The position numbers and the translations under genes were made by a program. 64,000 bases of DNA from Liquorilactobacillus sicerae (GTDB taxonomy: Bacteria; Bacillota; Bacilli; Lactobacillales; Lactobacillaceae), in assembly GCF_029916425.1 (NCBI RefSeq), contig NZ_JAHAVQ010000008.1, positions 1 to 64,000 on the forward strand, written 5' to 3'. Below are positions 9,793-19,027 of the stretch, one piece after another. Positions within the stretch are counted from its first letter, which is position 1. Every line of letters starts with the position of its first letter. Under the pieces are notes generated by a model. The model saw only the letters and a program-made list of their open reading frames with translations, was not told where the DNA came from and made no database searches.

Positions 9793-11286
9793 ATGGCAGC
9801 AATTTCAACTAACAAAGAACCCTTTTTAACCCGCGTCAAAGAAGCCGAAGAAGATAAATTTATGCAAGCTTCTGTTGCCAAAGCCCAAGATGCTCAGTGG
9901 GAGAAACGTCCGGCAGCCCGTCAAGAACTGGGTAATTGGGAGGACTGGCGTAATCTGGGTGAACAGATTCGCCAGCATGTAATCAAATATTTGCCAGATT
10001 ATCTGGAAGAATTCAGCAATAATGTTGAAAAGCGCGGTGGTCATGTTTTTTTTGCCAAAACTGATCAAGAAGCCACTGATTATATTAAAAAAATCGCTGA
10101 AAAAAAACATGCTCATAAAATCGTCAAATCTAAATCAATGGTCACAACTGAAATCAACTTGGATAAAGAATTGCTGAAGATCCCCGATACTTCTGTTTTA
10201 GAGACTGACTTAGCTGAATTTATTTTGGAAGAAGATGACTGGGATGAGCCGACACATATTGTTTTCCCAACCTTGCATAAGAATCGTAATCAAATTCAGA
10301 AAATTTTTCAGAAGCTGGGTTACAAGGGCAGCAACGAACCCGGCGAAATGGCTAAGTTTGCTCGACATTATTTAAGGGAGTCATTTTTAAAGGCCGACTT
10401 GGGAATTACCGGCTGCAACTTTGCTATTGCAGACCAAGGAATGATCAACTTAGTAACTAATGAAGGCAATGCTGATTTAACAATGGCGATCCCTGAAACT
10501 CAAGTTGTAGTCATGGGAATGGAACGAATCGTCCCAAGCCTCAAAGAAGCTGAAGTTATGGATAATTTGCTGTCTCGTAGCGCTGTTGGCCAAAAGTTGA
10601 CAAGTTATTGTACTTTCGCTGGACCACAAGTTGCTGGTGAAAGTGATGGCCCAAAAGACTTTTATGTTGTTATTTTAGACAATGGCCGTTCCAATGCTTT
10701 GGGGACTGAGTTTGAACCAGTTTTGCAATGCATCCGTTGCGGTTCATGTTTGAATGTTTGTCCAGTTTATCGGCATATTGGTGGTCACGGTTATGGTTCA
10801 ATCTACCCTGGCCCAATCGGTGCAGTTTTGTCTCCAGTAATTGGTGGTTATGATAAATTTGGTGATTTACCGTTTGCTTGCAGTCTTAACGCAGCCTGCA
10901 CCGCCACTTGCCCAGTCAAAATTCCGCTACATAAATTGCTGATCAAGCATCGCGAAGTAATGATCGACAAAATGAAAATTGATCACAGTTTCAATAACAC
11001 TTTGATGAAAGTTGCTGGTGTTGGAACTGCTAAACCGATCCTCTTTAAGATTGCTTTAGGTGGTGCCTACCTTGGCTCGGCTCCGCTTTCCAGAAGAAGC
11101 AAAACTTCCGTTGAAAACATGTATCAGTTTGGTCACATTGAAAAAGCGCCAAGTTTAGCTAAGGGTTGGACAGATGTTCGTTCACTGCCACGGCCAGCTA
11201 AACATTCTGAAAACTTCCGCAGCTGGTATAAAAGACATGAGGCAGCCAGAAAAGCAGCTCACAAGGACGGTGAAATTGATGGATAA
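9793..11286 (+). CDS. lutB: Lactate utilization iron-sulfur protein LutB
   Basis: This 497-residue protein is the Fe-S electron-transfer subunit of the lactate oxidase complex. The N-terminal two thirds form the LUD domain (PF02589), with LGITGCNFAIADQGMINLVTNEGN. The C-terminal third has two ferredoxin-type 4Fe-4S sites: CIRCGSCLNVCPVY near residue 314, and CSLNAACTATCPVKIP near residue 362. It lies directly after lutA, with a GGGGAGG ribosome-binding site, and its last codons overlap the start of lutC by 8 bp. Confidence 0.96.
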   Translation: MAAISTNKEPFLTRVKEAEEDKFMQASVAKAQDAQWEKRPAARQELGNWEDWRNLGEQIRQHVIKYLPDYLEEFSNNVEKRGGHVFFAKTDQEATDYIKKIAEKKHAHKIVKSKSMVTTEINLDKELLKIPDTSVLETDLAEFILEEDDWDEPTHIVFPTLHKNRNQIQKIFQKLGYKGSNEPGEMAKFARHYLRESFLKADLGITGCNFAIADQGMINLVTNEGNADLTMAIPETQVVVMGMERIVPSLKEAEVMDNLLSRSAVGQKLTSYCTFAGPQVAGESDGPKDFYVVILDNGRSNALGTEFEPVLQCIRCGSCLNVCPVYRHIGGHGYGSIYPGPIGAVLSPVIGGYDKFGDLPFACSLNAACTATCPVKIPLHKLLIKHREVMIDKMKIDHSFNNTLMKVAGVGTAKPILFKIALGGAYLGSAPLSRRSKTSVENMYQFGHIEKAPSLAKGWTDVRSLPRPAKHSENFRSWYKRHEAARKAAHKDGEIDG

Positions 11287-11983
11287 ACAAAATCGTGAGG
11301 ACTTCTTAAATAGTATTGCTACTAAAGCTGGGCGACCAAGGCACCAACTGGCCGATCATCCCTTTAAGCCTTTAAATAATCTGCCTGAGGCAACTCTTTC
11401 TGGCAAGACGCAAGATCAACTTTTGCAAATTGCTAAAAAAAGCAGTGAAGTTGTACATGTTGACTTTGAAACAACCACAACTGTTTGCTTAGCTGATTTA
11501 TTAAGAAAGTATGTTCAACACAAAAACATCCAGCAGCTGATCCTACCAACTACTGATGTGTGGGAAAAATTCAAATTAACTGATTGGCAAAAGGATACCG
11601 GCGTGACAACCAACTATTGGATTCCGCAAGCTCCTCGTAAGGAAAATATCCAACGTGCTCAAGACGCTGATGGTGCTATTGGTTTTGCTGATTTCCTATT
11701 GGCAGAATCTGGTACGATTGCCGTTGCAACTACCCCGGGACAAGGTCGGGCTTTTCACTTTTTGCCAACTCATTATTTAAGTATCGTCCCGAAAAGTAAA
11801 ATCGTCCCACGCAGCCGCCAAGCAATGGTTGCATATGCTGAAAAATTTTCGAATGGCCAACTTAAAACCTCCAATATTAATTTGATCACTGGGCCTTCTA
11901 ATTCTGGTGATATCGAAATGGTACTAGTTGTCGGTGTACATGGTCCGCTTGATATGACCTATGTTGTTGTTGAAGACCTTTAA
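11279..11983 (+). CDS. lutC: Lactate utilization protein LutC
   Basis: This 234-residue LUD-domain protein is the third subunit of the LutABC lactate oxidation complex. The segment ADGAIGFADFLLAESGTIAVATTPGQGR and LITGPSNSGDIEMVLVVGVHGP are characteristic of LutC/YkgG. I place the start at the ATG at 11279, which overlaps the lutB stop (ATGGATAA) and has AAGGACGG upstream. A longer in-frame version from 11174 would run deep into lutB and is unlikely. It is the last gene of the operon and is followed by a bidirectional terminator. Confidence 0.94.
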   Translation: MDKQNREDFLNSIATKAGRPRHQLADHPFKPLNNLPEATLSGKTQDQLLQIAKKSSEVVHVDFETTTTVCLADLLRKYVQHKNIQQLILPTTDVWEKFKLTDWQKDTGVTTNYWIPQAPRKENIQRAQDADGAIGFADFLLAESGTIAVATTPGQGRAFHFLPTHYLSIVPKSKIVPRSRQAMVAYAEKFSNGQLKTSNINLITGPSNSGDIEMVLVVGVHGPLDMTYVVVEDL

Positions 11984-11995
11984 AAGTACTAAAAG

Positions 11996-12032
11996 ACTCT
12001 CAAATCAAGGTTAGGTGCTTTGATTTGAGAGT
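11996..12032. terminator. Bidirectional terminator between lutC and the kinase gene
   Basis: A 13-bp stem, ACTCTCAAATCAA with TTGATTTGAGAGT, lies between convergent genes; T-rich DNA follows on the + strand. Confidence 0.88.
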
Positions 12033-12049
12033 ATTTTTAATACTTGCTT

Positions 12050-12910
12050 TTAACAATTTTTAATAATCGCCGTAAGTAGATTCATAACGCTGGCTGCATA
12101 GCTCAATCCAAATTTATCCAAATGAACCATTAAATAGTATAGTCGATAAAAGTTTAATCGTTGCTGATACCCCTTTGTCAAAGGTAAATCATGCTGATAA
12201 GCTTGGTAAAAATCCGGCGTAAAACCACCAAAAACTGTTGTGATTCCGATGTCAAATTCTCGGTCTCCATATAAAACAGCTGGATCGATTAGGACTGGTT
12301 GACCGTCAGCCGAAAAAGCAAAATTTCCTGCCCAAAAGTCACCATGCAACAGCACTGGTTGGCTTTGATGAACGGCTAACTCAGCTGCTATCACTTGTCT
12401 AGCCCGCTGATAGAGTTGGATTTGTGGCTGATGCCAAAAACTCTTCTTCTGCAAATGCTGAGCCAACCGATCTAACCGCTGTTTCAAAAATAGGTCGCTC
12501 CAGTTATCAGTCCAAGTATTTGCAAATGAAATACTGGTGCCTGCATACGGGAATTGATAGCCAAATTTGCCGTTTGGACTAGCTACTTGGTGTAATCTAG
12601 CTACTTGTTTTCCTAAAAGTCGCTGATCTCCTGAGCGGGTCAGCGACAAATAATCTAATAGCAAGTATGCGTCACCGTTAATTTGACCGTTAGCAATTAC
12701 CCGTGGTGCCTTGATTCTAGCAAATTGAAAGTCCTTCAAGCCAGCAATTTCCCCTTGGTAAAAACTAGCATCCGTTTTCGATTGAACTAGCAAAAAGAAG
12801 TCTTGTTGAGCAGTTTGCAAATGAAAAGCTTGATTGACATCCCCACCGCCAACTGGCTGCCAAGTTATTATTTTCTCAATCGGTAATTGAGCTAGCCATT
12901 TTTGGTCCAT
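12050..12910 (-). CDS. Fructosamine-kinase / aminoglycoside-phosphotransferase family protein
   Basis: This 286-residue cytosolic protein belongs to the fructosamine kinase family (PF03881), which phosphorylates ketoamine adducts on glycated amines and marks them for removal. Visible are the N-terminal PVGGGDVNQAFHL nucleotide loop, LLHGDFWAGNFAF (catalytic loop, HGDxxxxN) near residue 195, and LIDPAVLYGDREFDIG (metal-binding DPA) near residue 215. FGGFTPDFYQAY near the end is typical of bacterial members. It is transcribed convergently with lutC. The true substrate may be a small glycated amino acid or sugar. Confidence 0.9.
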   Translation of the reverse strand: MDQKWLAQLPIEKIITWQPVGGGDVNQAFHLQTAQQDFFLLVQSKTDASFYQGEIAGLKDFQFARIKAPRVIANGQINGDAYLLLDYLSLTRSGDQRLLGKQVARLHQVASPNGKFGYQFPYAGTSISFANTWTDNWSDLFLKQRLDRLAQHLQKKSFWHQPQIQLYQRARQVIAAELAVHQSQPVLLHGDFWAGNFAFSADGQPVLIDPAVLYGDREFDIGITTVFGGFTPDFYQAYQHDLPLTKGYQQRLNFYRLYYLMVHLDKFGLSYAASVMNLLTAIIKNC

Positions 12911-13027
12911 TTATAGCATCTTCTTTCTTACTTAGATTATAGAAGCTCAGCGAATAATCTTCAAAAAATTGACTTTAGCGAGATTAACTTTTTCTTTGGA
13001 AATTTTTAAAAAAAAGCCAACCTTTAA

Positions 13028-13059
13028 TTCATAATTTATTCACACTTTCCCTTTATAGT
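13028..13059 (+). promoter_or_regulatory. OmpR-family-type direct repeat and -10 box driving small RNA 2
   Basis: TTCATA (13028-13033), 5 bp, TTCACA (13039-13044), 9 bp, TATAGT (13054-13059). Spacing is identical to the elements at 7972 and 23355. Both half-sites match the PhoP consensus TT(A/T/C)A(C/T)A. Confidence 0.68.
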
Positions 13060-13064
13060 GTTAA

Positions 13065-13191
13065 TTGTAACCTGATAAAACTTTTCATTTCTTTCCCTTT
13101 TTAACCGTATTTATCTTACGGATGACCATAAAAACCCCCCAATTTTTTATGGTCAATAGCTGGAGCAAAATTTTCTTGCTTCAGTTTTTTT
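13065..13191 (+). ncRNA. Putative csRNA-like small RNA 2
   Basis: The predicted transcript of about 127 nt holds an open CATTTCTTTCCC segment (13086-13097; the complement of an SD plus ATG), a short hairpin CCGTA/TACGG (13105-13121), an 11-bp hairpin GACCATAAAAA/TTTTTATGGTC with the loop CCCCCCAAT (13124-13154), and a terminator CTGGAGCAA/TTGCTTCAG plus seven Ts (13160-13191). No translated frame with a ribosome-binding site is seen. The degV promoter lies further downstream, so the RNA is an independent unit. Confidence 0.62.
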
Positions 13192-13286
13192 CTTGCCTTA
13201 AAATAAGAACACTCGTAATCCAAAAGTTTTTTTGTTATAATTATAGCAGGTAAAGATTTGCATCTAGACTTCAAGTTTATGTTTGA

Positions 13287-13314
13287 TTGACTTAAAAACC
13301 ATTAATAGTATAAT
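13287..13314 (+). promoter_or_regulatory. Promoter of the degV gene
   Basis: -35 TTGACT (13287-13292), 16-bp spacer, -10 TATAAT (13309-13314). The AAGGAG ribosome-binding site follows before the ATG at 13360. Confidence 0.7.
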
Positions 13315-13359
13315 TAACTTGAGTGAATATATTGTATATCTTTTTAAGGAGCAATTCTA

Positions 13360-14226
13360 ATGACAACATCCATCAAAATTTTGACTGATTCATCAGTTCA
13401 ATTAACTGATGAAGAAATTCAAAAATATAATATTACGATCATCCCATTATCAGTAGAAATTAATGGTCACACTTATGTCGATGGCGAGGAAATCACTCGT
13501 CAGGAACTAATTGAAAATTTACAGGCAGGTAATTATCCTAAAACTAGCCAACCACCGCTCGGAAGATTTGTAGAAGCTTATAATCGCTTAGGGGCTGATG
13601 GCAGCCAAATAATTGCGATTGTTTTATCTGATGTATTAAGTGGTACTTACTCAACTGCTCAGACAGCTGTCAGCATGAGTGAAGCTAAGGTTACCGTTAT
13701 TAATAGTAAATCAACCGATCGTGGTCTAGCTTTTCAGGTACTTGCAGCTGCTCAAGATGCTCAAGCCGGAAAATCAGTAGCTGAAATAGTTGAACATTGT
13801 CAGACTATTTATCATCGAACTCGAATCAATGTTTTGATCGACAATCTAGATTGTTTAGTCAAAGGTGGTCGAATCAGTCGTTTTGCCGGAGCATTGACTA
13901 AATTAATTAATTTAAAGGTCGTCGTTCAGCTTAATAATCAAAGCTTAGATGTGGTTATGAAAGGACGCAGTCGTAAAACCTTTCTTAAGTTTTGTGAGCA
14001 GATTGCCGCTCGTCATCAAACTCAAAATAACCCGATTCAGGATCTATCTTTATCAAATGTCGGTACCGATCCAAAATTTCTTTCTCGATTAAAACAGATT
14101 ATCTTACCAACAAATAGCGAGCAAATTGGTTATTTAGCTCGTTTAACTAGTCCCATCATTATGACTCATACTGGCTTAAATGCTGTTGGCGTAATAACCT
14201 TGTCAGAAAAACCTGATGCTGATTAA
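13360..14226 (+). CDS. DegV family fatty-acid-binding protein
   Basis: This 288-residue cytosolic protein has the EDD/DegV fold (PF02645): ILTDSSVQLTDEEI at the N-terminus, PKTSQPPLGRF near residue 65, SGTYSTAQTAV near residue 95 and KGGRISRFAG near residue 168. DegV proteins bind a single fatty acid; some are FakB subunits that present fatty acids to the kinase FakA. No fakA is nearby. It is monocistronic, with its own promoter and terminator. Confidence 0.94.
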   Translation: MTTSIKILTDSSVQLTDEEIQKYNITIIPLSVEINGHTYVDGEEITRQELIENLQAGNYPKTSQPPLGRFVEAYNRLGADGSQIIAIVLSDVLSGTYSTAQTAVSMSEAKVTVINSKSTDRGLAFQVLAAAQDAQAGKSVAEIVEHCQTIYHRTRINVLIDNLDCLVKGGRISRFAGALTKLINLKVVVQLNNQSLDVVMKGRSRKTFLKFCEQIAARHQTQNNPIQDLSLSNVGTDPKFLSRLKQIILPTNSEQIGYLARLTSPIIMTHTGLNAVGVITLSEKPDAD

Positions 14227-14256
14227 AAAAGCAAATTCTTTTAGAATTTGCTTTTA
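14227..14256 (+). terminator. Terminator of degV
   Basis: Stem AAAAGCAAATTC/GAATTTGCTTTT with a short loop directly after the stop. Confidence 0.9.
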
Positions 14257-14332
14257 TTTTGAGACAAATTTAAATTATTGAGTTAAGATATTTATTGTTG
14301 CTTATAAAAAAATTAGATTGTGAGGAAAATTG

Positions 14333-15091
14333 ATGGATACACCAAAATTTTCATTAATAACGATTGTCAATAATCAGCAGATGTTTGCTGACTTTAAGAA
14401 AAGTCTCTCATCTCAAATCAAAATTGATTATGAATTACTAAAAATTGATAATTGCCATCAAGAATACCAATCAGCACGCGAAGCTTATAACTCAGCAGCT
14501 CAAAAAGCAAAAGGCAAATTTTTAATCTTTTGTCATCCTGATATTCGATTTTTAGATCCTTTAGCATTACATAATATTGCTAATTATCTTTCTGAAGTTT
14601 CAACAGCAGGAGTGGTTGGAATAGCTGGGAGTCCATTTAACTTAATTAATAAAAATCGAATTATTTTATCAACAATCGTCCATGGTAACCCACCTATTCA
14701 TGTTGGTGAAAAAATAAGTGAACCAGCCAAAGTTCAAACAGTAGACGAATGTTTCTTCATTTTAAGTAGCAGCTTTTGGAAATTGCATCCTTTTTCAGCT
14801 GAGAAAGGATGGCACTTATATGCTGTTGAGGAATGTCTTTTAGCAAGTTCTCAGAAATTTGAAAATTACGTTGTTCCTGCTCATATTTGGCATACCTCTG
14901 ATGGAAAATCTGAAAATTATCAATATTACATTCACTTAAAACATTTAATAAAAAAATACAAAAACCAAGTACCCAGAATCAACACAACAGTCAAAATGTG
15001 GCCGACAAGAGGGTTAATGGCCAAAGTCTATGTTAATTATTGGCTGATGAATCGTTGGATAAAACAAGTTTTACATTTAAAAGTTAAATAA
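14333..15091 (+). CDS. Glycosyltransferase family 2-like protein
   Basis: This 252-residue protein starts FSLITIVNNQQMFADF and has KAKGKFLIFCHPDIRFLD near residue 65, with a D-x-D-like PDI position of a GT-A glycosyltransferase. AVEECLLA near residue 165 and a C-terminal basic tail fit small polysaccharide glycosyltransferases. The ATG at 14333 is preferred over the TTG immediately before it. It is the only + strand gene of the exopolysaccharide region and is convergent with the rest. Sugar donor and acceptor are unknown. Confidence 0.75.
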   Translation: MDTPKFSLITIVNNQQMFADFKKSLSSQIKIDYELLKIDNCHQEYQSAREAYNSAAQKAKGKFLIFCHPDIRFLDPLALHNIANYLSEVSTAGVVGIAGSPFNLINKNRIILSTIVHGNPPIHVGEKISEPAKVQTVDECFFILSSSFWKLHPFSAEKGWHLYAVEECLLASSQKFENYVVPAHIWHTSDGKSENYQYYIHLKHLIKKYKNQVPRINTTVKMWPTRGLMAKVYVNYWLMNRWIKQVLHLKVK

Positions 15092-15094
15092 CTT

Positions 15095-16096
15095 TTAAAT
15101 GTGTTTCATAACTTTGTAAAAAAAATTCTTTAAATGAATTGCAATCAGTAAGTCCCACAATCTCCCTTTAAAAGTTGCAGTTTGATAATATTCAGGGAAA
15201 CGGCGTAATTGTATTAGCGCACGAAGATTTTGCTGTTGATAAAATCCACGCCGGGCATGTAAATAATCATTAATATGCTTCTTCCTACTTTCAGAAAGTG
15301 AAAAATATTGAGAAATGGTACCAAAAGCTTCTATTAAGTTAGAAAACTCATTAATCTTGCTTTTTCTTAAATTCTCAAAAATTTTTATTTTGCCTGCAGA
15401 TCCGGGATCAACAGAAAGACCAAGTGTATTTTGGGAATGAATCCGGTAGTCTATCAATGGCTCATTCAAAAAGCCACAGCCATTATCAATTGACGATAAC
15501 AAATTCAAAAACCAATCATGTGGCAAAGAATAATCATATAATAAGATAAAATCGTCACAAATTTTTCGTGTTATGCACATTGAACAACCTGGTGAAATAT
15601 TACGCTGAAGAATATTATCTAGTCCAAAAAAATTTAAGTTCTGCAATGGTTTAGTAGAATGCAAAAAATTAGCATTATAAAAGTTAGGTTTAAGAGCTAC
15701 TTCAACTGGTTGCGAATTTTGATCAATTAGGCTAATTGCTGAATTTAATGTTCCTAATGATGGATTTTGTTGAATAGTTTTTGCCATAACTTCAATCTTA
15801 TTTGGTTTCCAGTGATCATCCTGATCTGATAAAAAAATAAGATCCCCAGTAACTTTGGTAAGCAACTGAAAAAAGTTCTTTTTATATCCAAGATTTGTCC
15901 TGTTTATTTCAATTTTCCAATTTAAAAGCTTACTTTTTCTAATATAATTTTTTACGATTTCAACTGTACCATCTTGGGAGCAATCATCACAAATGATAAC
16001 TTCATCAGGAAGCTGTGTTTGACATTTAATCGATTCCAATTGTCTTTCAATAAAATGTTCACCATTATACGTTGCTATTGCAACCGAAATCTTCAT
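15095..16096 (-). CDS. Glycosyltransferase family 2 (rhamnosyltransferase-like)
   Basis: This 333-residue GT-A enzyme begins MKISVAIATYNGEHFIERQL with ICDDCSQDGTVEIV near residue 35 and DLIFLSDQDDHWKPNKIE near residue 85, the DQDD metal/nucleotide site of rhamnosyltransferase-like GT2 members. GCSMCI and PHDWFLNLL near residues 170-190 also match that group. It is the last gene of the minus-strand EPS operon, 56 bp after the flippase gene, and probably adds one sugar of the repeat unit. Confidence 0.88.
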   Translation of the reverse strand: MKISVAIATYNGEHFIERQLESIKCQTQLPDEVIICDDCSQDGTVEIVKNYIRKSKLLNWKIEINRTNLGYKKNFFQLLTKVTGDLIFLSDQDDHWKPNKIEVMAKTIQQNPSLGTLNSAISLIDQNSQPVEVALKPNFYNANFLHSTKPLQNLNFFGLDNILQRNISPGCSMCITRKICDDFILLYDYSLPHDWFLNLLSSIDNGCGFLNEPLIDYRIHSQNTLGLSVDPGSAGKIKIFENLRKSKINEFSNLIEAFGTISQYFSLSESRKKHINDYLHARRGFYQQQNLRALIQLRRFPEYYQTATFKGRLWDLLIAIHLKNFFYKVMKHI

Positions 16097-16151
16097 TAAA
16101 ACTCATCCTCCATAATGATTTATTCAAAAATACCAACTATCCGTGAGAATT

Positions 16152-17579
16152 TCACTTATTCTTTTTCCAAATCATAAAAATCTCGTTAGCTTTATTCAAT
16201 ATTGTGGGTTTTAAAATAAAAATCATTCCAAAGTAAATTAGAATTCCTAGAACAACTTCAAAAAAGATCGACAGAACACTCGTATGTAAGCTTGTATTTA
16301 GCTTGAAAACTGGAATAAACATTGCTATTCCTGCTAAAAAATATTTAGGAACATTCAAAAATAATTTTTTAAATTCAATTCTATCTCTGATTACCCAGAA
16401 CTGATAACCAGTAACACAAGCTTCCGAAATAACAGTTGCAATTATCGCACCATTTAGTCCCCAGTATTTAATTAATGGGAAATTAATAACAACATTGGCA
16501 ATTGCTCCTATTGTTACTGAAGCAGTATATTCTTTTGTATGATTGGTTGGCAACAAATACTGATTACCCACTGCATTGCTCCAAGCAATTAAAACAACTA
16601 CCGGTGTTTCAAATAACATTGCCTCGCCAACTGGAGTGAATCCAACCCCATAAAAATATGGCCCTAAATGCAGAGCGAGTCCGGCTAAGCCAAACATCAT
16701 TGCAACACTCAAAAATGAAATAAAATCAAATGAATCATAAAGCATTTGATTAACCTTTTCCCTTTGACCATTAGCAAATGCATTTGCCACGTGAGGTAAC
16801 ATCACCGTACCGGTTGCTGTAGCTATAGCCAAAACTGTTTTGATTATGGTATCAGAATTATTATAATAGCCAGAATTAACCGTTCCTGTCATATATCCCA
16901 ACATTGTCTTATTCAAAACCGCGTATATATTAACAGCAACCTGTGGAATAAAAAGGATTAGTGATGATCTGAAATGATGAAAAGGATGAAGGTTCCTAAA
17001 AGAAATTTTAACTACGGTTTCTTTTAAGAACAGCCATAAAGTAACATTTCCTAATAATGTTCCTAAGCCTAAAATAATTATATAAATTCCAAGATCTCCC
17101 TTATTCCTAACAAACACCAAAATAGCAATTAATGATAAAATCTTGACAGCGGCATTGCGAACAACTGTCTTTTTGAAATCCTCAATACCCATGTATAACC
17201 AAGATATATCAAAAAAAACAGCTACTAAGTTAATGGATTGAAATATCATATAAAGAGAATTTTTGCTAAAAGGCAGATAACATAAAAATACTATGAAAGT
17301 TAACCCTACTGTCATAGTTCTTAACAATATAATTTCCCAAAAGGCTTGTGACATTTTTTTTCGATCATTGCGTAAATACGCAATTTGTCGATTACCATAT
17401 AAATTAATCCCTACATTGGCAAAAAGGACAAAGTAAGAAATAATTGAACTCGTATATGCATTGATACCAACACCAGCATTGCCCAAAACTCTACTTATGT
17501 AAGTCGCAGTGACTAGTGGCAATAAAACCAATAAGAGCTGGTAGCTAGCATTATATAAATAATTACGAATAACTTTCAT
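16152..17579 (-). CDS. Polysaccharide flippase (Wzx type)
   Basis: This 475-residue integral membrane protein of the MATE/polysaccharide-transport superfamily (PF01943) has about 12-14 hydrophobic helices, starting with LYNASYQLLLVLLPLVTATY and ISRVLGNAGVGINAYTSSII. It should move lipid-linked repeat units from the inner to the outer leaflet. I place the start at the ATG at 17579 after GAGGGAAA; an upstream in-frame extension to 17633 has no ribosome-binding site. It lies between the GH43-like gene and a glycosyltransferase. Confidence 0.9.
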   Translation of the reverse strand: MKVIRNYLYNASYQLLLVLLPLVTATYISRVLGNAGVGINAYTSSIISYFVLFANVGINLYGNRQIAYLRNDRKKMSQAFWEIILLRTMTVGLTFIVFLCYLPFSKNSLYMIFQSINLVAVFFDISWLYMGIEDFKKTVVRNAAVKILSLIAILVFVRNKGDLGIYIIILGLGTLLGNVTLWLFLKETVVKISFRNLHPFHHFRSSLILFIPQVAVNIYAVLNKTMLGYMTGTVNSGYYNNSDTIIKTVLAIATATGTVMLPHVANAFANGQREKVNQMLYDSFDFISFLSVAMMFGLAGLALHLGPYFYGVGFTPVGEAMLFETPVVVLIAWSNAVGNQYLLPTNHTKEYTASVTIGAIANVVINFPLIKYWGLNGAIIATVISEACVTGYQFWVIRDRIEFKKLFLNVPKYFLAGIAMFIPVFKLNTSLHTSVLSIFFEVVLGILIYFGMIFILKPTILNKANEIFMIWKKNK

Positions 17580-17831
17580 GAAAAAATTTCCCTCGAATTC
17601 TTGTATCACGATTAGACAGTTGGCTAATTGCATATTTATGTTCTTTAATACCTAAACTAAAATTTCTTAAACACTTAATATGCAATTAATAAACAACTAA
17701 TTATACAATATGCTAAACTGATATTTAAACTTTCAAATAAAAATTAATTTTAATAATTCTTAAACTTTGCCACTACAATTTCTTGCTATAGATTATTGCC
17801 AAAACAATAATTGAGTTAACAGCCAAAACCA
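17580..17831. other. Gap inside the EPS operon
   Basis: About 250 bp of very AT-rich DNA between the flippase and the GH43-like gene. Apart from the flippase ribosome-binding site I see no gene, terminator or clear promoter. Confidence 0.5.
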
Positions 17832-18992
17832 CTATTTATTCCTTAATATTCCAAAATGACGAACAATAAACGGTGCTTTAATAGCTTTTAAACTCGACCA
17901 GTTATTTGTACCATACTTTTCTTCAGTATAATGGACACCATTATACATAGATTGATTTTTGTTATTTATAATATAAGGATCAACGTATAATCGAATACTC
18001 TTTTTAAAAAAAACTGCCTCTAATCCCTCTGCAGAAGTATAGGAGTTCAAATCCACATTTAACGTCTGTGATGTATATGGACCTAAATAATTTTTTGAAA
18101 CTGCCATCGTAAGTTTATTTTTAGCTACATCTTCATTCTTATAAAATAAAACATACCTTCCATGAAAATAAGTAAGATTCCCGTCAATCATGTTAGAAGG
18201 AAAGTCGTATCCCTTAATTGCTTTCCAATTGTTCTTGATTTGACCATTTTTACAATCAAAATCTGAAATATACAATTGAAAATTATGCGTTAAAACTGAA
18301 TTTCCAGCCATTATAATATGATACCGACCTTTTTTATCTTTAAAAAATTCAGGTGCCCATTCAAAATGATTTGCAAACATTTTGGAATGTGGCCATGACA
18401 TTTTTTCCCACTTTTTAAAATTCCTGGTCCTTATGAGCCCTTTTGTATAGACAATGTACCAATAACCATTGATTTTTGCAATGCTTGGATCACGAACATT
18501 CAACCTAGGATAACTAATGTTCAGCTTTTCCCAATTTTTACTATCATTTGAATAAATCAAACGTAAACTATCCTTACCTGTTTTAGTTCCATTATAGGTA
18601 CGTGAAGTATTATAAGGATCAGATTGAAATCCATTATTCGCTGTAACCGTCATTGGTTGGAAAGTTGCTGCAACATATTTTGCATTCTTAAACTTTTTAA
18701 CTTCTTGATCAAAATTGTTTGGTTTAAATTTTATTGTTAATTTTTGGGTTGGCTTTTTAAAGAAGATGAATTTCTTAACTGGTACATAACCCGGAACCAA
18801 CTCTTCCAATTTACTTCTACTTAGTAACCTGTATGGCTTAGCATAAAAAGTTTCACTGTTTGCTCGTAATAAAGTCCCCTTTTCATCAGTGAAGCGAACC
18901 GTGATACGATACTCCTTGTTATTCAACCAACTAAACAAGCCAATAAAAGCTAAACAAATTAATATGAATAGCAATATAATTTTATTTTTCAA
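17832..18992 (-). CDS. Membrane-anchored GH43-like glycosidase of the EPS locus
   Basis: This 386-residue protein has one N-terminal membrane segment (about residues 4-22) with a short cytosolic end, so the rest is outside the cell. Residues 30-110 resemble a small surface domain. From about 130 onward the sequence reads like a five-bladed GH43 propeller: NVRDPSIAKINGYWYIVYT holds the candidate general-base Asp, SNMIDGNLTYFHGRYVLFYK a second Asp, and SAEGLEAVFF a candidate acid Glu. Some GH43 enzymes cleave arabinofuranose and others galactofuranose. Its neighbours make and transfer galactofuranose, so trimming of the cell's own polysaccharide is the likely role. Start is TTG at 18992. The catalytic assignment comes from reading motifs, not from an alignment. 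Confidence 0.75.
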   Translation of the reverse strand: MKNKIILLFILICLAFIGLFSWLNNKEYRITVRFTDEKGTLLRANSETFYAKPYRLLSRSKLEELVPGYVPVKKFIFFKKPTQKLTIKFKPNNFDQEVKKFKNAKYVAATFQPMTVTANNGFQSDPYNTSRTYNGTKTGKDSLRLIYSNDSKNWEKLNISYPRLNVRDPSIAKINGYWYIVYTKGLIRTRNFKKWEKMSWPHSKMFANHFEWAPEFFKDKKGRYHIIMAGNSVLTHNFQLYISDFDCKNGQIKNNWKAIKGYDFPSNMIDGNLTYFHGRYVLFYKNEDVAKNKLTMAVSKNYLGPYTSQTLNVDLNSYTSAEGLEAVFFKKSIRLYVDPYIINNKNQSMYNGVHYTEEKYGTNNWSSLKAIKAPFIVRHFGILRNK

Positions 18993-19027
18993 AATATTAT
19001 CTTCTTTGAGTATTTATAAACTATCCG

